A DNA stretch of 64,000 bases from NCBI RefSeq assembly GCF_000317595.1, contig NZ_AEJC01000293.1:18726-82725 (forward strand), read 5' to 3'. The notes under the pieces were generated by a model. That model did no database searches. It saw nothing but the letters and a program-made list of their open reading frames with translations, and was not told the origin of the DNA. The first letter of the stretch is position 1. Each line of letters opens with the position of its first letter. The position numbers and the translations under genes were made by a program. Source of the DNA: Streptomyces ipomoeae 91-03 (GTDB taxonomy: Bacteria > Actinomycetota > Actinomycetes > Streptomycetales > Streptomycetaceae). Of this stretch, positions 35,128 through 43,208 are shown one piece after another.

Positions 35128-35142
35128 CGGACAGGCTGTCCG
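35128..35142. promoter_or_regulatory. Palindromic operator CGGACAG-G-CTGTCCG (copy 2)
   Basis: A perfect 15-bp palindrome between the divergent biosynthetic operon (175 bp from its GTG) and the HTH-kinase gene. It is followed by TAGGG, as copy 3 is followed by TAGG. Confidence 0.6.
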
Positions 35143-35164
35143 TAGGGTTTCTGCGCAAGGGACT

Positions 35165-35177
35165 TGACGAGACGTCA
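35165..35177. promoter_or_regulatory. Palindrome TGACG-AGA-CGTCA
   Basis: A perfect 5+3+5 palindrome 22 bp from the copy 2 GGACAG palindrome, in the same divergent intergenic region. It could be a second operator or part of a promoter (CTTGACG resembles a -35 box). The rest of 34954-35530 holds no gene I can support. Confidence 0.4.
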
Positions 35178-35530
35178 GTGAGATGCAAGGCCCAGTGGGA
35201 GAGATGGCTTCCGCGTTCAGGTAGGGCGCAAATCTCCGAGGCAACGGGAGGGGCGACCATCAACGCACTGCGGCTGGGTGACCATTCGGGAGGCTCCGTC
35301 CCCTCGTGGGCTCTTGTTCAGTGACTTCGGCTGGGCCTCACAGAGGATGTTGGCCCCCGCTCTGTCGGGAACCATGAGACCGGCAGTGGCGTGCCCGGAG
35401 TATCACGCACAGTTATCGAAGCTGCTCATCACGCAGCCGCACGGTTTTTCAACATCCGCTTACACATGCGTTCATGAGGGGCAGACTTAGCCTCCCGAAC
35501 ATGGCGAACATGGAAGAGGCGGTAGGGGAC

Positions 35531-36538
35531 GTGGGTAAGGTCCGCGCGGGGTGGCGGCCGGAGAAACTACGGCAGCAGCGCGAAGCGCATGGGCTGACGC
35601 TGGAAGGTGCTGGAGAGAGGCTGCGAGAGGTTGCGGGAGCCGCCGGACTGACGGTTCCCGCCGCGAACTTCCAGACCCTGTGGCAACACGAACAAGGCGA
35701 GGTCTACCCCGGCCCGCACTACCGGCGCGCGTACTGCCTGCTCTATCGGGCCACCGAGCCTGAGCTCGGATTCCGGCGCGAGCTACCGGGCGAAGAGACC
35801 CGGATGCAGCTCACCCCGTCCAGCGAACCGCACAACGGTGCTCACGTCCTGGCCGTTGAGCGCGCCTTGCTGCAGATCGCACCGGCCGGCGGAGACGCTG
35901 ACGGCCCCAAGCTGCAGCAGCGCATCCTCGACGCGTGGAAACGCCGGCATACCGGTGGCGATCCGAACCGGCCCACGCTGGTCATGGTGGGCGGCTACGC
36001 GGGCAGCGGGAAGTCGGAGTTCGCGCGGTTCCTATCCCAGCTCACAGGCTGGCCCGTGCTCGACAAGGACCCGATCACCCGGCCGCTGGTGGAACGCCTG
36101 CTCGTCGCCCTGGGCAGTGATCCGAACGATCGGCACACCGCGCTCTACCGCGAGCAGGTACGGCCGCTGGAGTACCAGTGCCTGTTGGAAGCCGCGTATG
36201 CCAATGTGGACTGCTCGATCAGCACCGTCCTCACCGCACCCTTCATCACCGAATTCGCCGACGTGCGCTGGATGCAGCGCTTCGTCAACCGGTGCGAAGC
36301 GCGAAATGTCTCGGTTTCGCCGATCTGGATTCAATGCGACATCGACACCATGCACGAGTACATCAGCTTCCGTTCGGCTGCCCGGGATTCCTGGAAGCTC
36401 CAGCACTGGGACGACTACGTCGCCACCATCGATCCCGACATGCGACCCGCCATACCGCACCTCACGGTCGACAACCGACTCGGCGCGGCCATATCGCTCA
36501 CTGACCAGGTCCGTCAGGTCGCTGGGACGGTGTTCTGA
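35531..36538 (+). CDS. Helix-turn-helix/P-loop ATPase fusion (zeta-like kinase fold)
   Basis: About 335 residues. The N-terminal XRE-like region (LRQQREAHGLTLEGAGERL, then TLWQHEQGEVYPGPHYRRAY) is followed by a P-loop kinase domain with Walker A MVGGYAGSGKSEFARFL near residue 155 and WPVLDKDPITRPLVERLL. The kinase half resembles zeta-toxin/AAA_33 small-molecule or tRNA kinases. The start is uncertain: GTG 35531 has GGGG at suitable spacing, while ATG codons at 35474, 35501 and 35510 lack a clear site. It is coupled to the next kinase gene by a TGATG overlap. Confidence 0.65.
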   Translation: MGKVRAGWRPEKLRQQREAHGLTLEGAGERLREVAGAAGLTVPAANFQTLWQHEQGEVYPGPHYRRAYCLLYRATEPELGFRRELPGEETRMQLTPSSEPHNGAHVLAVERALLQIAPAGGDADGPKLQQRILDAWKRRHTGGDPNRPTLVMVGGYAGSGKSEFARFLSQLTGWPVLDKDPITRPLVERLLVALGSDPNDRHTALYREQVRPLEYQCLLEAAYANVDCSISTVLTAPFITEFADVRWMQRFVNRCEARNVSVSPIWIQCDIDTMHEYISFRSAARDSWKLQHWDDYVATIDPDMRPAIPHLTVDNRLGAAISLTDQVRQVAGTVF

Positions 36539-37092
36539 TGGGCCGCCAAGGCGTCCTCTTGTACGGACCGCCAGCTGCGGGCAAGGACACCGTCACGGCT
36601 GCGCTCGCAGCCCTGGATCCGCGTTACGTCCCCTTCGCCCGGCTCAAGATCGGAAGCGGGCGAACCCGGGGATACCGGATGGGCACGGCGGAGCAGTTGA
36701 AGGAGATGGAAGCGCGTGGCCAGGTCCTCTACCGCAACGACCGGTACGGCAACACATACGTGGTCGACCAGTCCGGTCTGCGTGATGCCACCGCGGACGG
36801 ACAGATCCCTTTGATCCACCTCGGACAGATCGCTGGGCTCCAGGCCGTCGCCGACGGATTCCCGGCCCGCTGGCGGCGGGTGCTGTTGTGGTGTCCGCGA
36901 GAGATCACCGAGCAGCGGTCATCGGCACGAGGAGACGGCGATACCCCAGCCCGGCTTGAGGCGTGGGACGCCACGGAGCGCGACCTGGCAGAGCATCCCG
37001 GTGTTGTCTGGGACCTGGCCGTACACACGGAACTGGTGTCTCCGCAGGAGGCCGCCACCCAGATCCACGAGCTGGTCAACTCTCAGGGCTGA
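36538..37092 (+). CDS. Guanylate-kinase-like P-loop kinase
   Basis: A 184-residue protein with Walker A LLYGPPAAGKDTVTAAL at the N-terminus, RLKIGSGRTRGYRMG, QVLYRNDRYGNTYVVD and LIHLGQIAGLQAV, which resemble a nucleoside monophosphate kinase. The substrate is unknown. It starts on the stop codon of the HTH-ATPase and overlaps the convergent dehydrogenase gene by 17 bp at the 3' end. Confidence 0.65.
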   Translation: MGRQGVLLYGPPAAGKDTVTAALAALDPRYVPFARLKIGSGRTRGYRMGTAEQLKEMEARGQVLYRNDRYGNTYVVDQSGLRDATADGQIPLIHLGQIAGLQAVADGFPARWRRVLLWCPREITEQRSSARGDGDTPARLEAWDATERDLAEHPGVVWDLAVHTELVSPQEAATQIHELVNSQG

Positions 37093-37945
37093 CCGGTGGG
37101 GCAGTGTCACCACGCAATTGATCGAGGGCGTCGCTGATGCTCAGATCGGCATCCCGTGCACGGTCCCAGCGAGACAGGATGGCGGCGGAAGCGCGCATGA
37201 GGTCGTCCGGCAGGCCCGCCTCGGCGAGCAATTCGGCAGCCTCTTCCATCTCCGGACCCCAGCGCCATGCGCGGGCGGCGGTCTTCGGGATGTACTCGGT
37301 CTCGGCGAGGTAGCTTCCGGTGCGCAGACGGGCGATGTCGAGCAGCTCGTCGGCGACTCCGTTGGCATCCGCCAGGCCGTATGCCACAGCGGCCAGGACC
37401 CGGGATGCCTTCTGGTAGCTCGTGTAGGCGAGCTTGAGCGACGACGCCTTGCCGATCTCCTCCCCGAGGGGGCAGAACTGTACATCCGTTGTGGCGAAGA
37501 GGTCGTCGAGACGGTCGAGGGCAGCGGAAGGGCCGGAGGCGTAGAGCTTCGGCCGTTTGCCACCGACCGGCGGCGAGCCGATCACCGCGGCATCGACGAC
37601 GGTCACCTTCGGCAGCATTTGCGCGATGCGACGCACGCGTTGTGGGGCGATGGCGTTCGCCTCGATGAAGATCTTCCTGGCGAAACCGTGATCTGCGATC
37701 TTCCGGGCAACGTCTTCAGCCGCAGTAGGAGGACACAGGGAGAGCACGATGTCGGCGCGTGCGAGCAGCACAGAGAGATCGTCCACAGGTTCCAGCGCGG
37801 CTGCCGCCGCCCGCGCGGCGGTGGCGTGACTCCGGCCGTGGGGACTCCACAGCACCGTCGTCCCGCAACGGCGGAGCTGGCCGGCGACCGCTGCCCCCAT
37901 GCGGCCGGGATGCAGCATTCCCACAGTGATTCCGGCTTGGCTCAT
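37076..37945 (-). CDS. NAD(P)-dependent beta-hydroxyacid dehydrogenase/imine reductase-like protein
   Basis: 289 residues. The Rossmann motif is VGMLHPGRMGAAVAGQL, where the family norm GxGxxG is modified. IVLSLCPPTAAEDVA follows, then VVDAAVIGSPPVGG, and a C-terminal helical domain containing KLAYTSYQKASRVLAAVAYG with the conserved Lys. Members reduce small oxo or imino acids. The start at 37945 overlaps the HAD gene stop (ATGA), giving a two-gene unit. Confidence 0.75.
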   Translation of the reverse strand: MSQAGITVGMLHPGRMGAAVAGQLRRCGTTVLWSPHGRSHATAARAAAAALEPVDDLSVLLARADIVLSLCPPTAAEDVARKIADHGFARKIFIEANAIAPQRVRRIAQMLPKVTVVDAAVIGSPPVGGKRPKLYASGPSAALDRLDDLFATTDVQFCPLGEEIGKASSLKLAYTSYQKASRVLAAVAYGLADANGVADELLDIARLRTGSYLAETEYIPKTAARAWRWGPEMEEAAELLAEAGLPDDLMRASAAILSRWDRARDADLSISDALDQLRGDTAPPVSPES

Positions 37946-38610
37946 GCGGGTTTCCCTACTGGGCCGATCGCGACCAGCAGATCGATCGCGGCACGGGCAT
38001 CCCGTACCTGATGGTCGGGCGGGGGCAGCTCCTCCGGCCAGGATCGGCCGCGGTCGATCCATACGGTCTGGAATCCGGCTTCCCGGGCTCCGGCCATGTC
38101 GTTTACCGGGTCGTCTCCGACCATCCACATGCCGACATCGTCGTGCGCGCCGCCGCAGCGGCGTACGGCTTCCTGGAACATGGCAAGGTCGGGCTTGGGG
38201 GAGCCGGTTTCTTCGGAGGTGCATACGGCGTCCACACGGTCGAAGATTCCCGTGGCACGCAGTTTGGCCTGCTGAATGTCTGTGGCTCCATTCGTCGCGA
38301 CGCCGATCCGCCAGCCGTCGGTACGCAGTTCCTCCAGCCCGGTCAGCACCTCGGGTGGGCAGACGACTGTGCTTGCGATGTCGGTGCAGTAGCCATTCCA
38401 TAGCGTGTCGACGGGCTCGGCGATACCGAAGCGGTCGCGTACCTCAGCGAAGTGCGCCGGGGTGGCACGATCTGCGAGCAGTTCATAGAGCCAGGACTCG
38501 AACGCGCCAGGGAGACCATGGCGAACGAGGAAGACAGCGACCCAGCTGGCGAGCGTGGATTGCCGGTCGACCAGCGTGTTGTCGAGATCGAAAAGCGCCA
38601 GCGGTTGCAC
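37942..38610 (-). CDS. HAD-superfamily hydrolase (phosphoglycolate phosphatase-like)
   Basis: The 222-residue protein has motif I FDLDNTLVD, motif II VATNGATD, the Lys in SPKPDLAMF and motif IV MVGDDPVNDMAGA. All catalytic residues of a small phosphatase are present, with a helical cap between motifs I and II. The substrate is unknown. It precedes the dehydrogenase gene and overlaps it by 4 bp. Confidence 0.85.
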   Translation of the reverse strand: MQPLALFDLDNTLVDRQSTLASWVAVFLVRHGLPGAFESWLYELLADRATPAHFAEVRDRFGIAEPVDTLWNGYCTDIASTVVCPPEVLTGLEELRTDGWRIGVATNGATDIQQAKLRATGIFDRVDAVCTSEETGSPKPDLAMFQEAVRRCGGAHDDVGMWMVGDDPVNDMAGAREAGFQTVWIDRGRSWPEELPPPDHQVRDARAAIDLLVAIGPVGKPA

Positions 38611-38644
38611 GGGACATGACTCTATCCCCGTATCCCGAGGATGA

Positions 38645-39439
38645 TCACCATCCGGGATCTAGCCGTGCGCGGGTGGGTCCCCCCGACGGATGCGTCGAGC
38701 TGGTGACCGCCACCCGTGAGGAGAGGAGCTCCGTGATCGCGGTCTCCAGTCTCTCCACGTCTTCCAGTGTCCGGAGAACGACGTTCGCGCCGGCTCGTTC
38801 GAGTTCCGCCGCTGATGTCGTACCGGATGCGATGCCGATGACCGGGACGCCGCCTCCGTCCCTGCCGGTACGTACGTCTTCCAGTGAGTCCCCGATGATC
38901 ACCGAGTTGGAGTGGTCGAAGAAGTGGCCGTACTTGGCCTGTGCTCGCTTCTGGGCGATGCCGACGAGCGCGGGGCGGTGGTGGTCATCGGACGCGTACC
39001 CGCCGATCTCGGAGTCCACGAATGACTCGAGGTCGAAGGCCGCGAGCTTCAACATGGCGTTCGCTTTGAGATTGCCGGTGACGACGGTCGGTATGAGATC
39101 CGCTTTAGCCTGTAGCGCCCTCAGTGCCGCGACAGCTCCTGGCATCAGCTTTCCGTGCTGCCGGAGGTCCGCGTGGTGCGCGGCCAGCCGCTTCGGCAGA
39201 AGCTCGATCATGAGCGGCAGCAGCTCCGGCACCCGGCCCTCGGGAACGCCGTTCTCCATGAGCATTGCACGGATCGCCAGGGGCATCGTGACGCCCGTGC
39301 CTCGGGCCGGCAGACGTTCGACGGGGTAGCCGACGATCTCCGCGAAGGTCTCGCGATAGACCTGCCGATCGATCTCGCCGACGTACAGCAAAGTGCGGTC
39401 GATGTCCCACAACACGAGGGACCGTTCGGCCTCAGCCAC
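38645..39439 (-). CDS. HAD-superfamily hydrolase, second copy
   Basis: About 264 residues with motif I LWDIDRTLLYVGE, motif II TVVTGNLKANA, the basic residue in KYGHFFD and motif IV IIGDSLEDVRTG. The first Asp-x-Asp is intact. GTG at 39439 is preferred over the upstream in-frame start because AAGGAG lies six bases before it. It is 34 bp upstream of the first HAD gene on the same strand, so the three minus-strand genes probably form one operon. Confidence 0.75.
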   Translation of the reverse strand: MAEAERSLVLWDIDRTLLYVGEIDRQVYRETFAEIVGYPVERLPARGTGVTMPLAIRAMLMENGVPEGRVPELLPLMIELLPKRLAAHHADLRQHGKLMPGAVAALRALQAKADLIPTVVTGNLKANAMLKLAAFDLESFVDSEIGGYASDDHHRPALVGIAQKRAQAKYGHFFDHSNSVIIGDSLEDVRTGRDGGGVPVIGIASGTTSAAELERAGANVVLRTLEDVERLETAITELLSSRVAVTSSTHPSGGPTRARLDPGW

Positions 39440-39663
39440 TCCCGGCTCCTTGCCTTCGACCAGGGCGGGCACCGCCCTGTGGCTTTGAGCGTACGTGGGG
39501 CCGCACCCATCCATCATGCCGACGTAAGGGCCTCGCTACTGGCTGCGGCCAATTGGCGAACGTAGCTTTCCGGCACGTGCAGGTATCGCCGACGGCCGAA
39601 CCGTGACCCTCTGCCCGCCAAAGTGGGTCAGAGTTCAGCCGCCGCCGACAGCAGGATTCGCGC

Positions 39664-39676
39664 GGACAATCTGTCC
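39664..39676. promoter_or_regulatory. Palindromic operator GGACA-ATC-TGTCC (copy 3)
   Basis: A 13-bp palindrome, with one variant centre, in the 498-bp spacer between the HAD gene (starts 39439, minus) and the XRE regulator (starts 39938, plus). It is flanked as CGCGGACA...TGTCCGTAGG, like copy 2. A 6-bp hairpin (AGGTAG/CTACCT, 39679-39698) follows at once. The remaining spacer shows no supported gene. Confidence 0.55.
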
Positions 39677-39937
39677 GTAGGTAGTTCGACGCCTACCTCT
39701 TGACTGGAAGGCAACAACCCAACTCACCCTGCACCCGCTTCATCGCGATATGCCCTGCTTCGACCATGTGGTCGGAGAACCAAGGAGGAACCGCAAGGTG
39801 GCTCGGGCCCGTTCCGCCGATCCACGTTATGGGCGCGGGGCCATCGGCTCTGTTAACAGTTGGCGACCAAGGGCGCAGGCTTGGACATTATCCGTACTCT
39901 GATGCAAGTGCTTCGTCGCGAAGGGACAGGTCCACCG

Positions 39938-41176
39938 ATGAGTGAAAACCTGACGCTGGGAGACCGTCTCCGTATCGCTCGCAGGACACGGAAACTGTCG
40001 GCTGCTCAACTGGCGCAGAAGGTCGCAGTCTCCCCGAGCTACGTGCAGAAGTTGGAATCCGGTGCGCGGAAGGCTTCACCGTCGCTGGTGCTGGCGCTCG
40101 CCAGGGCGCTGCGCTTCGGTCCCGAGGTTCTGACCGGCCAGCCGTACTACGGTGAGCCGGAGGCGGAGGACGGCGTCCACGCGGTCATCCCTGAGCTCCG
40201 CCGCCTCCTGCTCTGCTATGACAGCCCCGACGACCTGGAGATCGCTCCCCGGGCACTTCCCGTGCTCGCCTCGGAGGTTGACCAGGTGGCGGCCCTGCGC
40301 CGCGACGCCCGGTACGCCCCGATGGGCCCCCTGCTACCGCCGATCATCACCGAACTGACGCATGTGGCCCTCGGCGGCGGCAACGGTGACCGGGGCAAGG
40401 CGTTCTGGCACCTGGCGCGCGCCTACCGCGCCGTGAACTCTCTGGCTCACAAGATGGGCCACCACGACCTGTCGAACACGGCTCTGGAGCGTGTCCGCTG
40501 GGCGGCCGACCGCTCCGGCGACCCTCTGATGCAGTTCACAGCCGGCTACCTCGTCGCGGGGGCGATGCTCCGCCAGGGGGCGTACTCGCCGGCTCGCCGC
40601 AAGCTCCTTGCGCTGCGGACCGAGCTGGAGCGGCTCCAGCCGGAACGCTCCTTCACGGAGGACGCGCTCGCCGTCGACGGCGCGCTGCTGCTGAAGCTGG
40701 CCGTTCTCGAAGCCCGCGAGAACAACGCCGATCGCGCCGACGACTACCTGCGGGAGGCGGAGCAGGTCGCGGCCATGGCAGGCAACCGCGACTCCCTGGC
40801 GTACGAGATGTCGTTCGGCCCGACGAACATCCGCATCCATGAGGTGCACGCGATGATCGACACGGGCGACACCGAGCAGGCTCTCGCCCGCCTCACCGAA
40901 TGGTCTCCGGTTCCCGGCGGCGAGTGGGCGCCGCCCAGTACCACCGTCGGCGAGCGGTCGAGCCACCACTTCATCGACGTGGCCTCCGCGAAGCTCGCTT
41001 CGGGTGATCGTGATGGCGCCTTCGCGGACCTCAAGCGCGCACGAAAGGTTGCGCCCAACCACACGCGGTTCCACCCGTCCGTCCGCGAGACCACCGCAGC
41101 GCTGCTCAGGATGGACGCGCACCCCTCTAACGAGCTGTCTGCGTTTGGGAGTTGGACGGGTATTAGCACAACCTGA
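39938..41176 (+). CDS. XRE-family regulator with TPR-like C-terminal domain
   Basis: A 412-residue protein. The N-terminal HTH reads LGDRLRIARRTRKLSAAQLA, then VSPSYVQKLESGARKASPSL. The remainder is helical repeats (ARAYRAVNSLAHKMGHHDLS, LVAGAMLRQGAYSPARRKLL), as in Streptomyces regulators of the Rgg/BldB-associated type. The ATG at 39938 follows AAGGGACAGG. It is a candidate to bind the GGACAG palindromes, which occur both upstream (39664) and directly downstream (41211) of it. Confidence 0.75.
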   Translation: MSENLTLGDRLRIARRTRKLSAAQLAQKVAVSPSYVQKLESGARKASPSLVLALARALRFGPEVLTGQPYYGEPEAEDGVHAVIPELRRLLLCYDSPDDLEIAPRALPVLASEVDQVAALRRDARYAPMGPLLPPIITELTHVALGGGNGDRGKAFWHLARAYRAVNSLAHKMGHHDLSNTALERVRWAADRSGDPLMQFTAGYLVAGAMLRQGAYSPARRKLLALRTELERLQPERSFTEDALAVDGALLLKLAVLEARENNADRADDYLREAEQVAAMAGNRDSLAYEMSFGPTNIRIHEVHAMIDTGDTEQALARLTEWSPVPGGEWAPPSTTVGERSSHHFIDVASAKLASGDRDGAFADLKRARKVAPNHTRFHPSVRETTAALLRMDAHPSNELSAFGSWTGISTT

Positions 41177-41209
41177 GGATGTGTCAAGGGCTTTGGCGAG
41201 TGAACCCCA

Positions 41210-41224
41210 CGGACAGACTGTCCG
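41210..41224. promoter_or_regulatory. Palindromic operator CGGACAG-A-CTGTCCG (copy 4)
   Basis: A perfect 15-bp palindrome 34 bp after the XRE stop and 62 bp before the next start codon. The core is identical to copy 1. Confidence 0.6.
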
Positions 41225-41252
41225 CGCAGGGTAGCTTGCTGAATGGAATGGT

Positions 41253-41276
41253 CTCCTCACACGTAGTGGTGAGGAG
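41253..41276 (+). promoter_or_regulatory. Leader hairpin that sequesters the ribosome-binding site
   Basis: CTCCTCAC pairs with GTGAGGAG around an 8-nt loop. The right arm contains the GAGGAGG that would serve as ribosome-binding site for the ATG at 41286. CCTTTTCC follows, so it could instead act as a weak terminator. Confidence 0.5.
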
Positions 41277-41285
41277 GCCTTTTCC

Positions 41286-41726
41286 ATGTCCGACGACAAT
41301 CCCGCAGCTCGCGCGATCCCGCCGCGCTGGATGCCCATCGGCGAGGAGCCTGAGCTGTGCTCGGCGGGGGAGTGGTGGGATGCTGTACGCGCCGTGGAGG
41401 CCGTGGGCCGACGCGCGATCGAGATCCTCAACGAGGGTGACGAACCGGTCGGCCCGGTGATCTTGGACCACGGGGGTCCCGAGCCCCGGCTGTACTTCCT
41501 GGTTCCCGTGGGTACCGCGGTCCGTTGGGAGGAGCCGGGGACCGTTGCGCTGGGACAGAAGTGCCACGTCGTTGTTCCGTCCGCGGAGAGCACGACGCCT
41601 CCGGGGATGCACTGGCACGTCTTCCCCCAAGGCCCGCGATCGCTGACGCGGCCCGATGCTCTGCGCCGCGCGCTGAGCCAGGCTCGCCGGGAGCGGCGGG
41701 GGCCCGCGGAGGAAGCGGCCTCCTGA
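41286..41726 (+). CDS. Small protein resembling bifunctional DNA primase/polymerase N-terminal fold
   Basis: 146 residues with VGPVILDHGGPEPRLYFLVP, an aromatic turn at VRWEEPG, then CHVVVPSAES and MHWHVFPQG. This strand pattern is that of short Prim-Pol-like proteins seen in Streptomyces; acidic catalytic residues are not evident, so polymerase activity is doubtful. The leader carries palindrome copy 4 and an RBS-sequestering hairpin. The stop overlaps the next start (TGATG). Confidence 0.55.
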   Translation: MSDDNPAARAIPPRWMPIGEEPELCSAGEWWDAVRAVEAVGRRAIEILNEGDEPVGPVILDHGGPEPRLYFLVPVGTAVRWEEPGTVALGQKCHVVVPSAESTTPPGMHWHVFPQGPRSLTRPDALRRALSQARRERRGPAEEAAS

Positions 41727-41920
41727 TGGCTCTGAGCATCTCATTCGTGCTGTTGCTCGGCATCGTCGTGGTCGTTCTCATCCGCAGCAAAGCCGTGAAG
41801 CCCGGACCCGCGATCGTCTGCGTGCTCTTCGGGTTCTTCCTGTCGAGCACGTCCATGGCCCCGAGTATCAACCGGTTCATGACCGGCATCGCGGACATGA
41901 TCGGTCAGATTCGCTTCTAG
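41726..41920 (+). CDS. 64-residue membrane protein
   Basis: An N-terminal hydrophobic segment (SISFVLLLGIVVVVLI) is followed by RSK and a second one (PAIVCVLFGFFLSSTSMAPS). Two membrane spans are predicted. The ATG shares a base with the previous stop, so it is translationally coupled. A small inverted repeat (GACTCG/CGAGTC, 41928-41944) follows. I do not recognise a function; similar two-span proteins occur near conjugation genes of Streptomyces elements. Confidence 0.65.
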   Translation: MALSISFVLLLGIVVVVLIRSKAVKPGPAIVCVLFGFFLSSTSMAPSINRFMTGIADMIGQIRF

Positions 41921-42131
41921 GGAGCCCGACTCGCCATCCGAGTCCCTATTCCCTGCTCGGCCGGCGGTTCGCCCCAACCACTCGCGGCCCCTTCCCCCCA
42001 ACCTGCCTGAGGCCCCCGATGACATTCACGTCCAGCTCGGAGCGCACGTCACCTCGCACAGCCCGCACGCATCGGACGAACGGCCCCGATCCCGCTCGTC
42101 AGTGGCGCCTCGTCCGCGCCGAGGGGCTCTG

Positions 42132-43136
42132 ATGGGTCTCGTCTATCACCCGGCCGGCCATGACGACGACCTGCGCGTGGCCCTCGTCGAACTGCAGGCG
42201 GGGCGTTGGAAGCCGGCTCGGGAGCTGCTGCGGAAGACGAGCACGCACTGGGCACTGCGAACATCACGCACTCAGCTGCTGGCCGTGGCAGCTGCCAGAT
42301 CGGACGTGGTCGACGTCTGGCTCGCCGAGGAGCCGGGCAGCTACGACGCGCAGCTCATGGGTGCTCGTGTCGCCGTCGAGAGGGCGCTGCGCGGTCACCG
42401 TCAACAACACCCTCGGACCTTGGAGTTCGAGGCGAGGGCGCGACGTGCGGTGCTGCTGGCAGCTCGCCGAGCGCCACACGATCCCGTGCCATGGGTGTGT
42501 CTCGTGGCGCTGGCGCAGATCGACACGCGCCAGCTGCGTCAGGAACACCGAGTGAGGCCCGAGGAGCCCATGCTGCCCAGTGGTCCATGGGGGTTGCTGT
42601 ACGAGGTCAACAGGCGTGATCCGTACAACCGCGAGGCTTACCATCGCGTGCTGCAGTTCATGCTCGCCCTTGAGGGGCCGCGGGGCGCATCCTTGGCCGC
42701 GGTCTTCGACTTCGGCCGATCCGTGGCCTCACAGAGGCCCGTCGGATCGCCGCTGCTGCTTCTGCCCGCGTACGCGCAGATCGAGCAGCGCCGGCAATCT
42801 CGCGCCGATCCACTGTGGCGGCGGCAGTGGGCGCAGGAGTCGACGCTCGACTACACACTGACCGCCTTTCACGACTGGTTTCGCAAGGCGCCCGCCGTGC
42901 AGCTCTCGGTCGCCGATCTGAACCTCCTGGCTTACGCGTTGTGGGCAGGCCACCAGTACCTGGAGGCCGCCGAGGTGTTCGAGGCGATGGGCCCTTACGC
43001 CGCCCGCGAGCCGTGGGCGTCCGTGCACGACGGAGCCGCAGGGCCTGACCCCGGCGAGGCACTGCTCCTGCGAGCGCGCGCCGAGTCCCTCTCGTACGCC
43101 CGTACCCGTAGGCCGCGCGCCGGGCCGCACCCTTGA
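42132..43136 (+). CDS. Conserved hypothetical helical (TPR-like) protein
   Basis: 334 residues, soluble and mostly helical, with HDDDLRVALVELQAGRWKPA, then WALRTSRTQLLAVAAA, NREAYHRVLQFMLALEG, and LNLLAYALWAGHQYLEAAEV. The pattern resembles tetratricopeptide repeats. No catalytic motif is visible. The ATG at 42132 is preferred because GAGGGG lies just upstream; an in-frame ATG at 42102 lacks one. Confidence 0.6.
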   Translation: MGLVYHPAGHDDDLRVALVELQAGRWKPARELLRKTSTHWALRTSRTQLLAVAAARSDVVDVWLAEEPGSYDAQLMGARVAVERALRGHRQQHPRTLEFEARARRAVLLAARRAPHDPVPWVCLVALAQIDTRQLRQEHRVRPEEPMLPSGPWGLLYEVNRRDPYNREAYHRVLQFMLALEGPRGASLAAVFDFGRSVASQRPVGSPLLLLPAYAQIEQRRQSRADPLWRRQWAQESTLDYTLTAFHDWFRKAPAVQLSVADLNLLAYALWAGHQYLEAAEVFEAMGPYAAREPWASVHDGAAGPDPGEALLLRARAESLSYARTRRPRAGPHP

Positions 43137-43208
43137 TCGGCATCCGCTCCCAACCAAGCCAATTGGCATGAGCCTGCCCATATATCCCTGAGTTTTGGAG
43201 GCTGACCC

